In this document: one piece after another, positions 53,443 to 60,448 of the stretch | Numbering within the stretch: position 1 is the stretch's first letter | How the letters are laid out: the number at the start of each line of letters is the position of its first letter | Source of the DNA: Mucilaginibacter robiniae | Lineage (GTDB): Bacteria > Bacteroidota > Bacteroidia > Sphingobacteriales > Sphingobacteriaceae | Direction: 5' to 3' | DNA length: 64,000 nt | Assembly: GCF_012849215.1 (NCBI RefSeq) | Contig: NZ_CP051682.1 | Location: 4,464,001-4,528,000 of the forward strand | The notes under the pieces: generated by a model | Database searches by the model: none | Seen by the model: only the letters and a program-made list of their open reading frames with translations | What the model was told of the DNA's origin: nothing | Translations under genes and position numbers: made by a program

Positions 53443-53520
53443 TAGCTTTTTAAGCTGATTATGCATCTGAAAACAAAATAAAAACTTTGCAGTTACACCA
53501 ATCAAACTTACACATACACT

Positions 53521-53982
53521 ATGGAATACGCACAAAAAACAGTTGAAACTTTAAATGACTTAGTTAAAATTCATAACGACAGAATTTTGGGTTATGAACG
53601 TGCTACTAAAGAAGTAGGCGAAGGTCATGAAGATTTAAAGCACTTGTTCACCAGCTTTATTGGTGATAGCCATAAATTTAAAATGGCTTTAGGAACCGAA
53701 GTGCAGTCATACGCTAAAGATATTGAGAACACTACATCTAACAGTGGAGATATTCATCGTACCTGGTTGAATGTAAAAGCATTCTTTAGCGGTCATAGTA
53801 CACGCAGCGTACTAGAAGAATGTGAGTTTGGTGAAGATGCTACGCAAAAAGCTTATAAAACAGCTTTAGACGATGAGCATTTGCCAGCTTACATACGCGA
53901 TATATTAACTGAACAAGAGCAAAATTTAAAAGCTGCTCATGATAAAGTTAAAATGCTGCGCGATCAGGAAAAAGAATCATAA
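53521..53982 (+). CDS. DUF2383/PA2169-family four-helix protein
   Basis: This 153-residue, all-helical, soluble protein has the ferritin-like DUF2383 pattern: TVETLNDLVKIHNDRILGYERATKEVG, a middle DSHKFKMALGTEVQSYAKDIENT, and the end ALDDEHLPAYIRDILTEQEQNLKAAHDKVKMLRD. Members are stress-related and of unknown mechanism. With the two ferritin-like genes at 47-48.5 kb this is the third ferritin-fold gene in 7 kb. It is followed by a strong terminator. Confidence 0.87.
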   Translation: MEYAQKTVETLNDLVKIHNDRILGYERATKEVGEGHEDLKHLFTSFIGDSHKFKMALGTEVQSYAKDIENTTSNSGDIHRTWLNVKAFFSGHSTRSVLEECEFGEDATQKAYKTALDDEHLPAYIRDILTEQEQNLKAAHDKVKMLRDQEKES

Positions 53983-54003
53983 TCAAGATTTTTTTGACAG
54001 CAT

Positions 54004-54039
54004 AAAAAAGCACTTTGGTTAGTTCCAAGGTGCTTTTTT
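54004..54039 (+). terminator. Terminator after the DUF2383 gene
   Basis: AAAAAAGCACTTTGG pairs with CCAAGGTGCTTTTTT (one G-T pair) around a 6-base loop. It ends 57 bases after the stop codon with a T-run. Confidence 0.85.
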
Positions 54040-54138
54040 ATGATAAAGCTGCTTCAAAAAGTTAGTATTTGGTATATTGCGCTCTCAAACAACAATCGGT
54101 TTAATCAACTGTTAATTCATCACTAACAAAGCCTTTTA

Positions 54139-54450
54139 ATGAAAAAAGTAATCTTAATAACTATGTTGGCCGGTAGCGCAGCTTTGCTACAGGCTTGTTC
54201 TGGCGATCATACACCTGGTGGTGGTGTTGACTCAGTAAGAGGTACGAACACGTACGATGTATCAAACCGTGATACTTCAAAAACGACTACAAACTTAGGT
54301 GGAGCTACTTTGCTTGATTATAGCTCATCTGGTGGTACAACAATGCCTAAAGGAACGCCAAGTACTAAAACTACCATGGAAACCACAGCGCCAGCTAAAC
54401 CGGACACAGCCAAGGCACCAGCCGCCGCAACTGATTCAACTAAGAAATAA
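54139..54450 (+). CDS. Small Thr/Asp/Pro-rich lipoprotein
   Basis: This 103-residue protein has a lipoprotein signal (AALLQAC, Cys20). A low-complexity mature part follows, rich in Gly, Thr, Ser, Asp and Lys, ending KPDTAKAPAAATDSTKK. It shares the ADTAK/DSTKK-like tail with the three minus-strand lipoproteins next to it. It has no recognisable domain and is probably disordered in the envelope. It lacks the GGGTTAC promoter seen before its neighbours. Its terminator is shared with the convergent gene at 54504. Confidence 0.75.
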   Translation: MKKVILITMLAGSAALLQACSGDHTPGGGVDSVRGTNTYDVSNRDTSKTTTNLGGATLLDYSSSGGTTMPKGTPSTKTTMETTAPAKPDTAKAPAAATDSTKK

Positions 54451-54485
54451 AAAAAAGCCCTGATTTTAACAATCAGGGCTTTTTT
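54451..54485. terminator. Bidirectional terminator between two small lipoprotein genes
   Basis: AAAAAAGCCCTGATT (54451-54465) pairs perfectly with AATCAGGGCTTTTTT (54471-54485) around a 5-base loop. The stem begins right after the stop codon of the 54139 gene. Confidence 0.9.
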
Positions 54486-54503
54486 ATGCTTCTTAAAGCG
54501 ATA

Positions 54504-54710
54504 TTACATTTTTTTAGTAGTATCAGCCATTTTAGAAGTGTCAGCTTTTGCAGTGTCAGTTGCAGTAGAGTCCATTTTAGCTGCAGTGTCAGTTGACATT
54601 GTAGTAGAATCAGTTTTAGTAGAATCTGAAGTAGATGAACCGTTACCTTTGCAAGCAACCATTGAAGATAAAGCTAAAGCTAAAAAGCCTAATTTGAATG
54701 CATTTTTCAT
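54504..54710 (-). CDS. Small Ser/Thr/Asp-rich lipoprotein, paralogue A
   Basis: This 68-residue protein has MKNAFKLGFLALALSSMVAC (Cys20) and KGNGSS right after the lipid site. A repeat-like tail of Asp, Ser, Thr, Ala and Lys follows (TDTAKADTSK-like). The signal and the KGNG/NGNG start match the two genes at 54831 and 55156. A GGGTTAC-N15-GTATTAA promoter lies about 36 bases before the ATG. It is probably a target of the ECF sigma encoded at 55472. No enzyme domain is present. Confidence 0.78.
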   Translation of the reverse strand: MKNAFKLGFLALALSSMVACKGNGSSTSDSTKTDSTTMSTDTAAKMDSTATDTAKADTSKMADTTKKM

Positions 54711-54746
54711 TTTAATTTCTTTTAATAAGTGATTAATAGTTTCCCT

Positions 54747-54775
54747 TTAATACGGGTAAATGGAAAAGGTAACCC
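54747..54775 (-). promoter_or_regulatory. ECF-type promoter before lipoprotein paralogue A
   Basis: On the minus strand GGGTTAC (54769-54775) and GTATTAA (54747-54753) are separated by 15 bases. The start codon at 54710 follows after a leader of about 30 bases. The same two boxes precede the ECF sigma gene and the divergent lipoprotein gene. Confidence 0.7.
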
Positions 54776-54830
54776 GCATTTTTTAAATATTTTTTCAGAA
54801 ACTTACTTTTTTATTGTAAGATGCTGATTA

Positions 54831-55121
54831 TTACTGCTTTTTAGTTACAGTTTTTTTTACAATAGTTTTTTTAGTAATGGTTTTACTTACCGTATCGCCT
54901 GTACTTGCTGCATTGGTAGTTTGTGGTGTATCGGCTTGAATAGTGGCTGTATCTTTTTTTGCAGTATCTACCTTAACTGAAGTATCTGTTGTAGATTGAG
55001 TAGATGTAGAAGAGTCTGCTTGAGAAGAATCTTTGCCATTGCCTGAACCGTTGCCATTGCAAGATACTAATGATGAAGCTAAAGCTAGCACAGCTAAACC
55101 TGACTTGAACATGTTTTTCAT
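54831..55121 (-). CDS. Small Ser/Thr/Asp-rich lipoprotein, paralogue B
   Basis: This 96-residue protein has MKNMFKSGLAVLALASSLVSC (Cys21) followed by NGNGSGNGKDSSQADSST, then a Thr/Lys-rich tail ending KKTIVKKTVTKKQ. It is the longest of the minus-strand family and the only one with a strongly basic C-terminus. That end could bind the cell wall or nucleic acid. It starts 34 bases after paralogue C on the same strand, with no promoter motif of its own in the gap, so it is probably cotranscribed with paralogue C. Confidence 0.76.
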   Translation of the reverse strand: MKNMFKSGLAVLALASSLVSCNGNGSGNGKDSSQADSSTSTQSTTDTSVKVDTAKKDTATIQADTPQTTNAASTGDTVSKTITKKTIVKKTVTKKQ

Positions 55122-55155
55122 GTGATTGATTTATTATATAAAGGTTTGGAAAAAG

Positions 55156-55344
55156 TTATTTCTTAGTAGTATCAGCTTTAGCTGTATCAGCCTTCGCCAT
55201 AGTATCAACGTTGCTTGAAGTGCTGCTGCTGTCTGTACGTGTAGCTACAGAATCATAAGAGTTAGATTTTGCGCCATTGCCTGAGCAAGAAGCTAACGAC
55301 AATACAGTAATGGCTAATAAGCCAGCTTTAATTAAGTTTTTCAT
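55156..55344 (-). CDS. Small Ser/Thr/Asp-rich lipoprotein, paralogue C
   Basis: This 62-residue protein (start at ATG 55344) has the signal MKNLIKAGLLAITVLSLASC (Cys20) and SGNGAKSNSYDSV. It then has a Ser/Thr/Asp/Lys tail ending AKADTAKADTTKK. An extra eight codons upstream to 55368 would overlap the -10 box and are rejected. A GGGTTAC-N16-GTATTAA promoter lies 24 bases before the start, back to back with the promoter of the sigma gene. It is the best candidate direct target of the sigma factor. Confidence 0.78.
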   Translation of the reverse strand: MKNLIKAGLLAITVLSLASCSGNGAKSNSYDSVATRTDSSSTSSNVDTMAKADTAKADTTKK

Positions 55345-55367
55345 AATGCTGAATATTAATTTTACCA

Positions 55368-55397
55368 TTAATACACGGCTATTTGAAAATGTAACCC
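55368..55397 (-). promoter_or_regulatory. ECF-type promoter before lipoprotein paralogue C
   Basis: On the minus strand GGGTTAC (55391-55397) and GTATTAA (55368-55374) are separated by 16 bases. Its -35 box and that of the divergent sigma promoter form an 8-bp inverted repeat GTAACCCA/TGGGTTAC (55391-55398, 55439-55446). Confidence 0.72.
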
Positions 55398-55439
55398 ACT
55401 AGAATTTTATTTATGGTAAAATTTTTTTTTATCAATTAT

Positions 55440-55468
55440 GGGTTACAATTTCGCATAAACTGTATTAA
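55440..55468 (+). promoter_or_regulatory. ECF-type autoregulatory promoter of the sigma gene
   Basis: GGGTTAC (55440-55446) and GTATTAA (55462-55468) are separated by 15 bases, the same boxes as at 54747 and 55368. The GTG start at 55472 lies only 3 bases after the -10 box, so a transcript from here would be leaderless or start within the first codons. Confidence 0.68.
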
Positions 55469-55471
55469 ATA

Positions 55472-56041
55472 GTGAGTAAAGCGATAAATAATTCAGCACC
55501 AACAGATAGCGAAGTTGTTTTTGGTATTCTAAACAATTCAGAAACGATACTAAAGCGTTTATACACCGCCTATTTCCCGATGATATTGCAACTAATCATC
55601 AATAATAACGGAACGGCTGATGATGCTAAAGATGTTTATCAGGAAGCTATAATTGTTCTTTACAATAAGGTTAAAAGCGGCAAGTTTGAGCTGAGCAGCA
55701 AATTGAAAACCTTTTTATATTCGGTATGCCGCAAACTTTGGCTCAAGAGATTGAATCAAATGAGCAGATATGCCGGAGACATTAAGGATTTTGAGGAACA
55801 TGTACCTGCAGAAGAAGATGTAGATCTGCATACCGAACGTGATATGCAATTTACCCGTATGAAAGGGGCTTTGGAGCTGTTGGGCGAACCTTGTAAAACC
55901 ATTATTGAAGACTTTTATATTCATGACCAATCGATGCAAGAGATTTGCGAAAAATTTGGTTACACCAATGCTGACAATGCTAAAACTCAGAAGTACAAAT
56001 GCCTGCAACGCCTGAAAAAACTATTTTTTCAGCAACCATAA
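55472..56041 (+). CDS. ECF sigma factor of a small lipoprotein regulon
   Basis: The 189-residue protein has region 2 at about residues 28-95 (YFPMILQLIINNNGTADDAKDVYQEAIIVLYNKV, then LKTFLYSVCRKLWLKRLN). Region 4 lies at about 128-185 (LLGEPCKTIIEDFYIHDQSMQEICEKFGYTNADNAKTQKYKCLQRLKK). GTG at 55472 is the only start that includes all of region 2. The gene for an anti-sigma/protease fusion starts 15 bases downstream. Identical GGGTTAC and GTATTAA boxes before this gene and two lipoprotein genes suggest autoregulation. Confidence 0.9.
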   Translation: MSKAINNSAPTDSEVVFGILNNSETILKRLYTAYFPMILQLIINNNGTADDAKDVYQEAIIVLYNKVKSGKFELSSKLKTFLYSVCRKLWLKRLNQMSRYAGDIKDFEEHVPAEEDVDLHTERDMQFTRMKGALELLGEPCKTIIEDFYIHDQSMQEICEKFGYTNADNAKTQKYKCLQRLKKLFFQQP

Positions 56042-56056
56042 GGGGGATACAAACTG

Positions 56057-57166
56057 ATGAATGAAAATCAACTGATTGAGATGACCGAGCGTTACCTCAA
56101 CGGCGAGTTAAGTAACGAAGAAAAGCTGCATTTTGAAAAATTATGCCAGGAAAATGCTGCTATAAAAAGCCGTGTGGAAGAACATCTGCATTTTACTGGT
56201 TTAATTAAGCAATATGGCGCACGTGTTGAGCTGGAAAAACGCCTGAACGATATACACCAGGAAATTGATGTACATGCATTGACTGAAGAATTAACCGTGC
56301 ATCCATCATGGGTTGTAAAGTTATGGCGTAATCATCATAGCAAAATTTCTGTTGCTGCATCTGTTGCTATTTTTGCTATGATGGTAACTTTGTACGCTAC
56401 CGGTTATTTCAGCAAAAATACACCAGGTGTTACTGAGCTAAAACGTGAAGTTCAAAGCTATAAGAATGCTACCGAAAAACTCAATCACTCAACTAACGAG
56501 TTGTTGCATGAAATAAAAGTTAATGGTCGGCATCTAACCACGCCAAGTAAATTTGATGGTACTGGTTTTGCACTTACTTCAACTGGTTATTTAATTACCA
56601 ATTACCACGTAGTAAGAGGAGCAGATTCTTTATATGTGCAAAATGCTACAGGCGATTCTTATCATGCTAAGCTAATTTATAGCGAACCTATGCATGATAT
56701 TGCTATTTTAAAAATTGATGATGCCGCTTTTTCAGGTTTGGGCACAATACCTTACACTTTCCGGAAAAATAAAAGCGATGTAGGTGAAGAAGTATATACT
56801 ATTGGTTATCCTCGTGATGATTATGTATATGATAGAGGTTATTTAAGTTCATCAACCGGTTTTAACGGTGATACAACTACTTACCAATTATCATTACCAG
56901 TAAACCCTGGTAATAGTGGTGGCCCATTGCTGGATTCTAAAGGTAACGTGATTGGTATTGTAAATGGTAAGCAGATGCAGAATGAAAGCGTTTCATTTGC
57001 TATTAAGTCAAGCTACATTTTCAAAGCCGTTCAGAGCGTTACGAATGATACTACTGCAAATACCATATTGCTTAATACAAGCAGCAAAAATAGCTTAGCA
57101 GGTTTGAGCCCTAAACAACAAATCAAAAAGCTAAATAACTATGTATTCATGGTTAAGGTGTATTAA
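56057..57166 (+). CDS. Anti-sigma-like membrane protein fused to a periplasmic trypsin-like protease
   Basis: The 369-residue protein has three parts. Residues 1-90 are a cytoplasmic helical domain (MTERYLNGELSNEEKLHFEKL) like that of Bacteroidota anti-sigma factors. Residues 97-116 form one membrane span (SVAASVAIFAMMVTLYATGY). Residues 155-330 are a trypsin-like protease with His184 (TNYHVV), Asp214 (HDIAIL) and Ser287 (PGNSGGPLL), so the triad is complete. No PDZ domain is seen. It follows the sigma gene by 15 bases. It is inferred to bind the sigma factor in the cytoplasm and to sense or process periplasmic targets with its outer part. Confidence 0.87.
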   Translation: MNENQLIEMTERYLNGELSNEEKLHFEKLCQENAAIKSRVEEHLHFTGLIKQYGARVELEKRLNDIHQEIDVHALTEELTVHPSWVVKLWRNHHSKISVAASVAIFAMMVTLYATGYFSKNTPGVTELKREVQSYKNATEKLNHSTNELLHEIKVNGRHLTTPSKFDGTGFALTSTGYLITNYHVVRGADSLYVQNATGDSYHAKLIYSEPMHDIAILKIDDAAFSGLGTIPYTFRKNKSDVGEEVYTIGYPRDDYVYDRGYLSSSTGFNGDTTTYQLSLPVNPGNSGGPLLDSKGNVIGIVNGKQMQNESVSFAIKSSYIFKAVQSVTNDTTANTILLNTSSKNSLAGLSPKQQIKKLNNYVFMVKVY

Positions 57167-57183
57167 AAGTTAACCTGAAACAT

Positions 57184-57230
57184 ATAAACAAGAAAGGCCT
57201 TCATATTTGATGAAGGCCTTTCTTGTTTAT
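57184..57230. terminator. Bidirectional terminator with a 20-bp perfect stem
   Basis: Arms 57184-57203 and 57211-57230 pair perfectly (core AAAGGCCTTCA/TGAAGGCCTTT) around a 7-base loop, between the convergent protease and NuoCD genes. The outer arm ATAAACAAGAAA recurs in the terminator at 63747. Confidence 0.88.
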
Positions 57231-57249
57231 GGTAAATGATAAACTAATA

Positions 57250-58986
57250 TTATCGATCTAGCTCGCCTAGTACAATATCTACGGAGCCAATGTTGGCAAC
57301 CAAATCTGCAATCATTACACCTTTCGAAATTTCAGATATAACAGATAGATTGTTAAAGCTGGGCGCACGTGCTTTTACGCGAAATGGTATTTCTGATTTA
57401 CCATCAGCATCGGTAATGAAATAAAAGCCTAATTCACCTCTAGCACCTTCAGCACGCATGTAGTAGTCTTGCGCTTTAGGTGTAATCTTGCGAGGTAATT
57501 TTGCTCGTGGGTCAAATTCAGGAGTACGCTTTAGTTCCTTTTGTAATCGATCCAGGCATTGTTCAATCATTTTTAAAGATTGTTCAATTTCATCCACACG
57601 CACTTTGTAACGATCCCAGCAATCACCCACAGTACCCATTTCGCCTGTACCTATAGGTACATCAAATTCAAGCTCCGGGTAGGCTGAATAGTTATCAATA
57701 CGGCGAAGGTCCCACTTCAAACCCGATGCACGTAGCATTGGACCTGAACAACCATAATTAATAGCTACATCAAGTGGCAAAATACCCACGTTAGCAGTAC
57801 GGCTGATAAAAATCTGGTTTCCAGTAAGCAGTTCATTTAACTCTGCCAACTTGGGCTTAAAATAATTTACAAATTCACGGCAACGCTCTTCAAAGCCTAC
57901 GGGCAAATCATAAAATAGCCCACCAATCCAAATGTAGTTGTAAAGCATTCGTGAGCCGGAAGCCCATTCCAGCATGCCCATAATATGTTCACGATCACGA
58001 AAGCACCACAAGAAAGGGGTAAAGGCTCCAATGTCAATGCCGTAAGTGCCAATGGCAATCAGGTGCGAAGCAATCCGGTTTAACTCGCAAACTAATACCC
58101 GGATGTATTCAATTCTTTTCGGAATATCTTTATCAATACCTAACATTCGTTCAACGCCCATTACCCAAGCATGACTGTTGTTCATGGATGCTAGGTAATC
58201 CATGCGGTCGGTAAACGGAATAGTTTGCTGATAGGTGAGCGATTCAGCATGCTTTTCAAAACAGCGGTGTAAATAACCAACGTGCGGAATTACTTCTTTA
58301 ACAATCTCACCATCAGTAATTAATTCTAAACGTAATACGCCATGGGTAGATGGATGCTGAGGCCCCATGTTCAATACCATATCTTGCGTTGCGGCAGCAG
58401 CTATTTTAGCTTGGTACTTTTCTACAGCAGCAGTTAATATGGATGAATTTAATGAGTCCTGTTCTTCACTCTCAGGAGTAAAAGGGGTATAGCCAATCTT
58501 GATACCTTTGTAATATTCCGCAGCTTTATAATCTTTCCGTAAAGGATAACCTACCCAATCGTCAGGTAGTAAAATACGCCTTAAATCAGGATGTCCTTCA
58601 AAAAAGATCCCGACTAAATCGTATGCCTCACGTTCGTGCCAATCGGCAGTGCGATAAACCATTGACAGACTTGGAAAGCTCGGCAAATCATTCAATCCTC
58701 GGCCATGTATTTTACTGATTTTTAATGTTAGCTGTGTACGGTAAGGGATAGAAGCTAGATGATAAACTACTTCAAAACGATTAGTTGTAGGCCCGTAATC
58801 AACTCCTGAAAGACATGATAAGTAGTCAAAGTAAGTGGCTGGATTATCGCGCAGTTCCAGACATACGTGCGCAATCTGTTCAGGCGCTATGTGCAGAGCA
58901 GATTGTAAACCATGCTCGTCTTCACCCGTAATTACGCTCAGTCCAAATTTCTCAATCAGCAATTGTTTGATTTGCACGTTGCTCAT
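57250..58986 (-). CDS. nuoCD: NADH-quinone oxidoreductase fused subunit C/D
   Basis: This 578-residue fusion has NuoC at residues 1-170 (YFDYLSCLSGVDYG, then ADWHEREAYDLVGIFFEGHPDLRRILLPDDWVGYPLRKDY). A linker follows to about residue 195, then NuoD to the end (LNMGPQHPSTHGVLRLELITDGE, VGYLHRCFEKHAE, MDYLASMNNSHAWVMGVE, and terminal IVLGELDR). It belongs to the peripheral arm of respiratory complex I. No other nuo gene lies in the window, which is unusual for complex I subunits. Its ATG overlaps the stop of pdxH by 4 bases (ATGA), so translation may be coupled. Confidence 0.94.
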   Translation of the reverse strand: MSNVQIKQLLIEKFGLSVITGEDEHGLQSALHIAPEQIAHVCLELRDNPATYFDYLSCLSGVDYGPTTNRFEVVYHLASIPYRTQLTLKISKIHGRGLNDLPSFPSLSMVYRTADWHEREAYDLVGIFFEGHPDLRRILLPDDWVGYPLRKDYKAAEYYKGIKIGYTPFTPESEEQDSLNSSILTAAVEKYQAKIAAAATQDMVLNMGPQHPSTHGVLRLELITDGEIVKEVIPHVGYLHRCFEKHAESLTYQQTIPFTDRMDYLASMNNSHAWVMGVERMLGIDKDIPKRIEYIRVLVCELNRIASHLIAIGTYGIDIGAFTPFLWCFRDREHIMGMLEWASGSRMLYNYIWIGGLFYDLPVGFEERCREFVNYFKPKLAELNELLTGNQIFISRTANVGILPLDVAINYGCSGPMLRASGLKWDLRRIDNYSAYPELEFDVPIGTGEMGTVGDCWDRYKVRVDEIEQSLKMIEQCLDRLQKELKRTPEFDPRAKLPRKITPKAQDYYMRAEGARGELGFYFITDADGKSEIPFRVKARAPSFNNLSVISEISKGVMIADLVANIGSVDIVLGELDR

Positions 58987-59633
58987 GGGGCAAGTCTTAC
59001 TTTTTTCCAGTTGCTCTTATCCGACTTTTTATATAAAATACGATCATGCAAACGGCTAGACCGACCTTGCCAAAATTCAATCAATTGTGGTCTCAAAATA
59101 TAACCGCCCCAGTATGATGGTTTGGGAATTTCTTTATCGGTATATTCTGTTTCTAGCTGTTTCCATTTATTTTCTACAATGCTTCTATCAGCAATTTCCT
59201 GACTTTGTGGTGAAGCGAGTGCTCCAATCTGGCTGCCTTTTGGCCGTGAGTGAAAGTATTTTTCTGACTCTTCTTTGCTTAACTTTTCCAAGGTGCCTTC
59301 AATTCGTATCTGGCGTTCAAGCGGCCCCCAGAAGAAAGTCATAGCCGCATGAGGGTTTTTGGTTATTTCTTTACCCTTCCGGCTCAGATAGTTGGTATAA
59401 AAGATAAATCCACGTTCATCAAAGCCTTTTAATAACAATATCCTGGCAGAGGGTCTGCCATCATGAGTGGCTGTAGCCAGCGTCATGGCGTTAGGTTCAT
59501 GTATTTGCGCCTGTAAAGCTTCGGTAAACCAGTTCTCAAACTGTTTAATCGGATTGTTATCTGTATCTTTTTCCAACAATGAGGCTGCCTGGTAGTCCTG
59601 CCTTAAATTTTGTATATCTTGCTGATTCATCAT
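58983..59633 (-). CDS. pdxH: Pyridoxamine 5'-phosphate oxidase PdxH
   Basis: The protein (216 residues from the ATG at 59633) is a full-length FMN-dependent PNP oxidase. Landmarks are LRQDYQAASLLEKDTDNNPIKQFENWFTEAL, MTLATATHDGRPSARILLLKGFDERGFIFYTNYLSRKGKE (core ARILLLKGFDERGF) and the end WGGYILRPQLIEFWQGRSSRLHDRILY. It oxidises pyridoxine or pyridoxamine 5'-phosphate to pyridoxal 5'-phosphate. A longer frame to 59660 and another ATG at 59630 are alternatives. It overlaps nuoCD by 4 bases and is divergent from yqgE. Confidence 0.95.
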   Translation of the reverse strand: MMNQQDIQNLRQDYQAASLLEKDTDNNPIKQFENWFTEALQAQIHEPNAMTLATATHDGRPSARILLLKGFDERGFIFYTNYLSRKGKEITKNPHAAMTFFWGPLERQIRIEGTLEKLSKEESEKYFHSRPKGSQIGALASPQSQEIADRSIVENKWKQLETEYTDKEIPKPSYWGGYILRPQLIEFWQGRSSRLHDRILYKKSDKSNWKKVRLAP

Positions 59634-59727
59634 TGCAAACTTACAAATTGATTGTAGCATTACCAGCTTTATACCTTAAATGAACATATTTACGTTACTA
59701 ATGTTAAAATAAGAAACTATACTAAAC

Positions 59728-60291
59728 ATGCTGAGTTCAATCAAACCTGTTGCCGGTAGGCTTTTAATTTCTGAGCCATTTATGATGGATCCTAACTTTA
59801 AACGATCAGTTATCTTGTTAACGGAGTATTCGGACGAAGGAACCATGGGCTATGTATTGAACCATGTAAGTGAATATATGCTGGGTGATCTATTGCCTGA
59901 TGTGGCATATTCAGAAATGCCAGTTTATGTGGGTGGCCCAGTGGCTAACAATACCTTACACTTTATTCATCGTTGTCCTGATAAAATAGAAGGTGGTATT
60001 GAAATATGGGACGGAATATATTGGGGAGGAAACTACGAGCAGGTAAAAGAGCTGCTTGCCGGGTATCAGTTGAATGCTGATGAAATCCGCTTTTTTGCTG
60101 GTTACTCCGGCTGGACAAGCGGACAGTTGGATGCTGAAATATCAGAAAATACTTGGATTGTAGCCAACAAGTTTAACCCAGAAAGCTTATTTACGCATGA
60201 TGAGCAAAACTTATGGCGCGAAGTGGTAATTAGCCTCGGTCAGCGTTATGCTCACATTGCTAACTTTCCTGAAAATCCAACATTGAATTAG
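59728..60291 (+). CDS. yqgE: YqgE/AlgH-family protein
   Basis: The 187-residue soluble protein has the whole YqgE fold: GRLLISEPFMMDPNFKRSVILLTEYSDEGTMGYVLN, then MPVYVGGPVANNTLHFIHRCP, and RFFAGYSGWTSGQLDAEISENTWIV. The family is widespread, often near ruvX in proteobacteria, and its function is not established (AlgH was named from alginate genetics). It is convergent with purE. The space between the two holds a 7-bp tandem repeat. Confidence 0.93.
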   Translation: MLSSIKPVAGRLLISEPFMMDPNFKRSVILLTEYSDEGTMGYVLNHVSEYMLGDLLPDVAYSEMPVYVGGPVANNTLHFIHRCPDKIEGGIEIWDGIYWGGNYEQVKELLAGYQLNADEIRFFAGYSGWTSGQLDAEISENTWIVANKFNPESLFTHDEQNLWREVVISLGQRYAHIANFPENPTLN

Positions 60292-60381
60292 TTGGTGAAT
60301 AGTGAATGGGAAGTGGTGAACAAAATATTAAAGTGGTTAATAAGACCAAGTAAAACTATATTATATTACTAAACTTGCTTT

Positions 60382-60446
60382 ACTCACCACTCACCACTCA
60401 CCACTCACCACTCACCACTCACCACTCACCACTCACCACTCACCAC
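60382..60446. repeat. Tandem repeat of the 7-mer ACTCACC, about nine copies
   Basis: The unit ACTCACC is repeated without error for 65 bases (9.3 copies) in the 157-base gap between convergent yqgE and purE. The complementary GTGGTGA occurs once at 60314-60320. A minisatellite of this size is prone to copy-number change. No coding effect is expected since both neighbouring genes end before it. Confidence 0.95.
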
Positions 60447-60448
60447 AT

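Noticed and set aside
55345..55368. Extended start of lipoprotein paralogue C
   Set aside because: It would place the start inside the -10 box and put residues before an otherwise perfect lipoprotein signal.
60382..60446. CRISPR-like array
   Set aside because: The unit is 7 bases with no spacers and no cas genes nearby. It is a simple tandem repeat.
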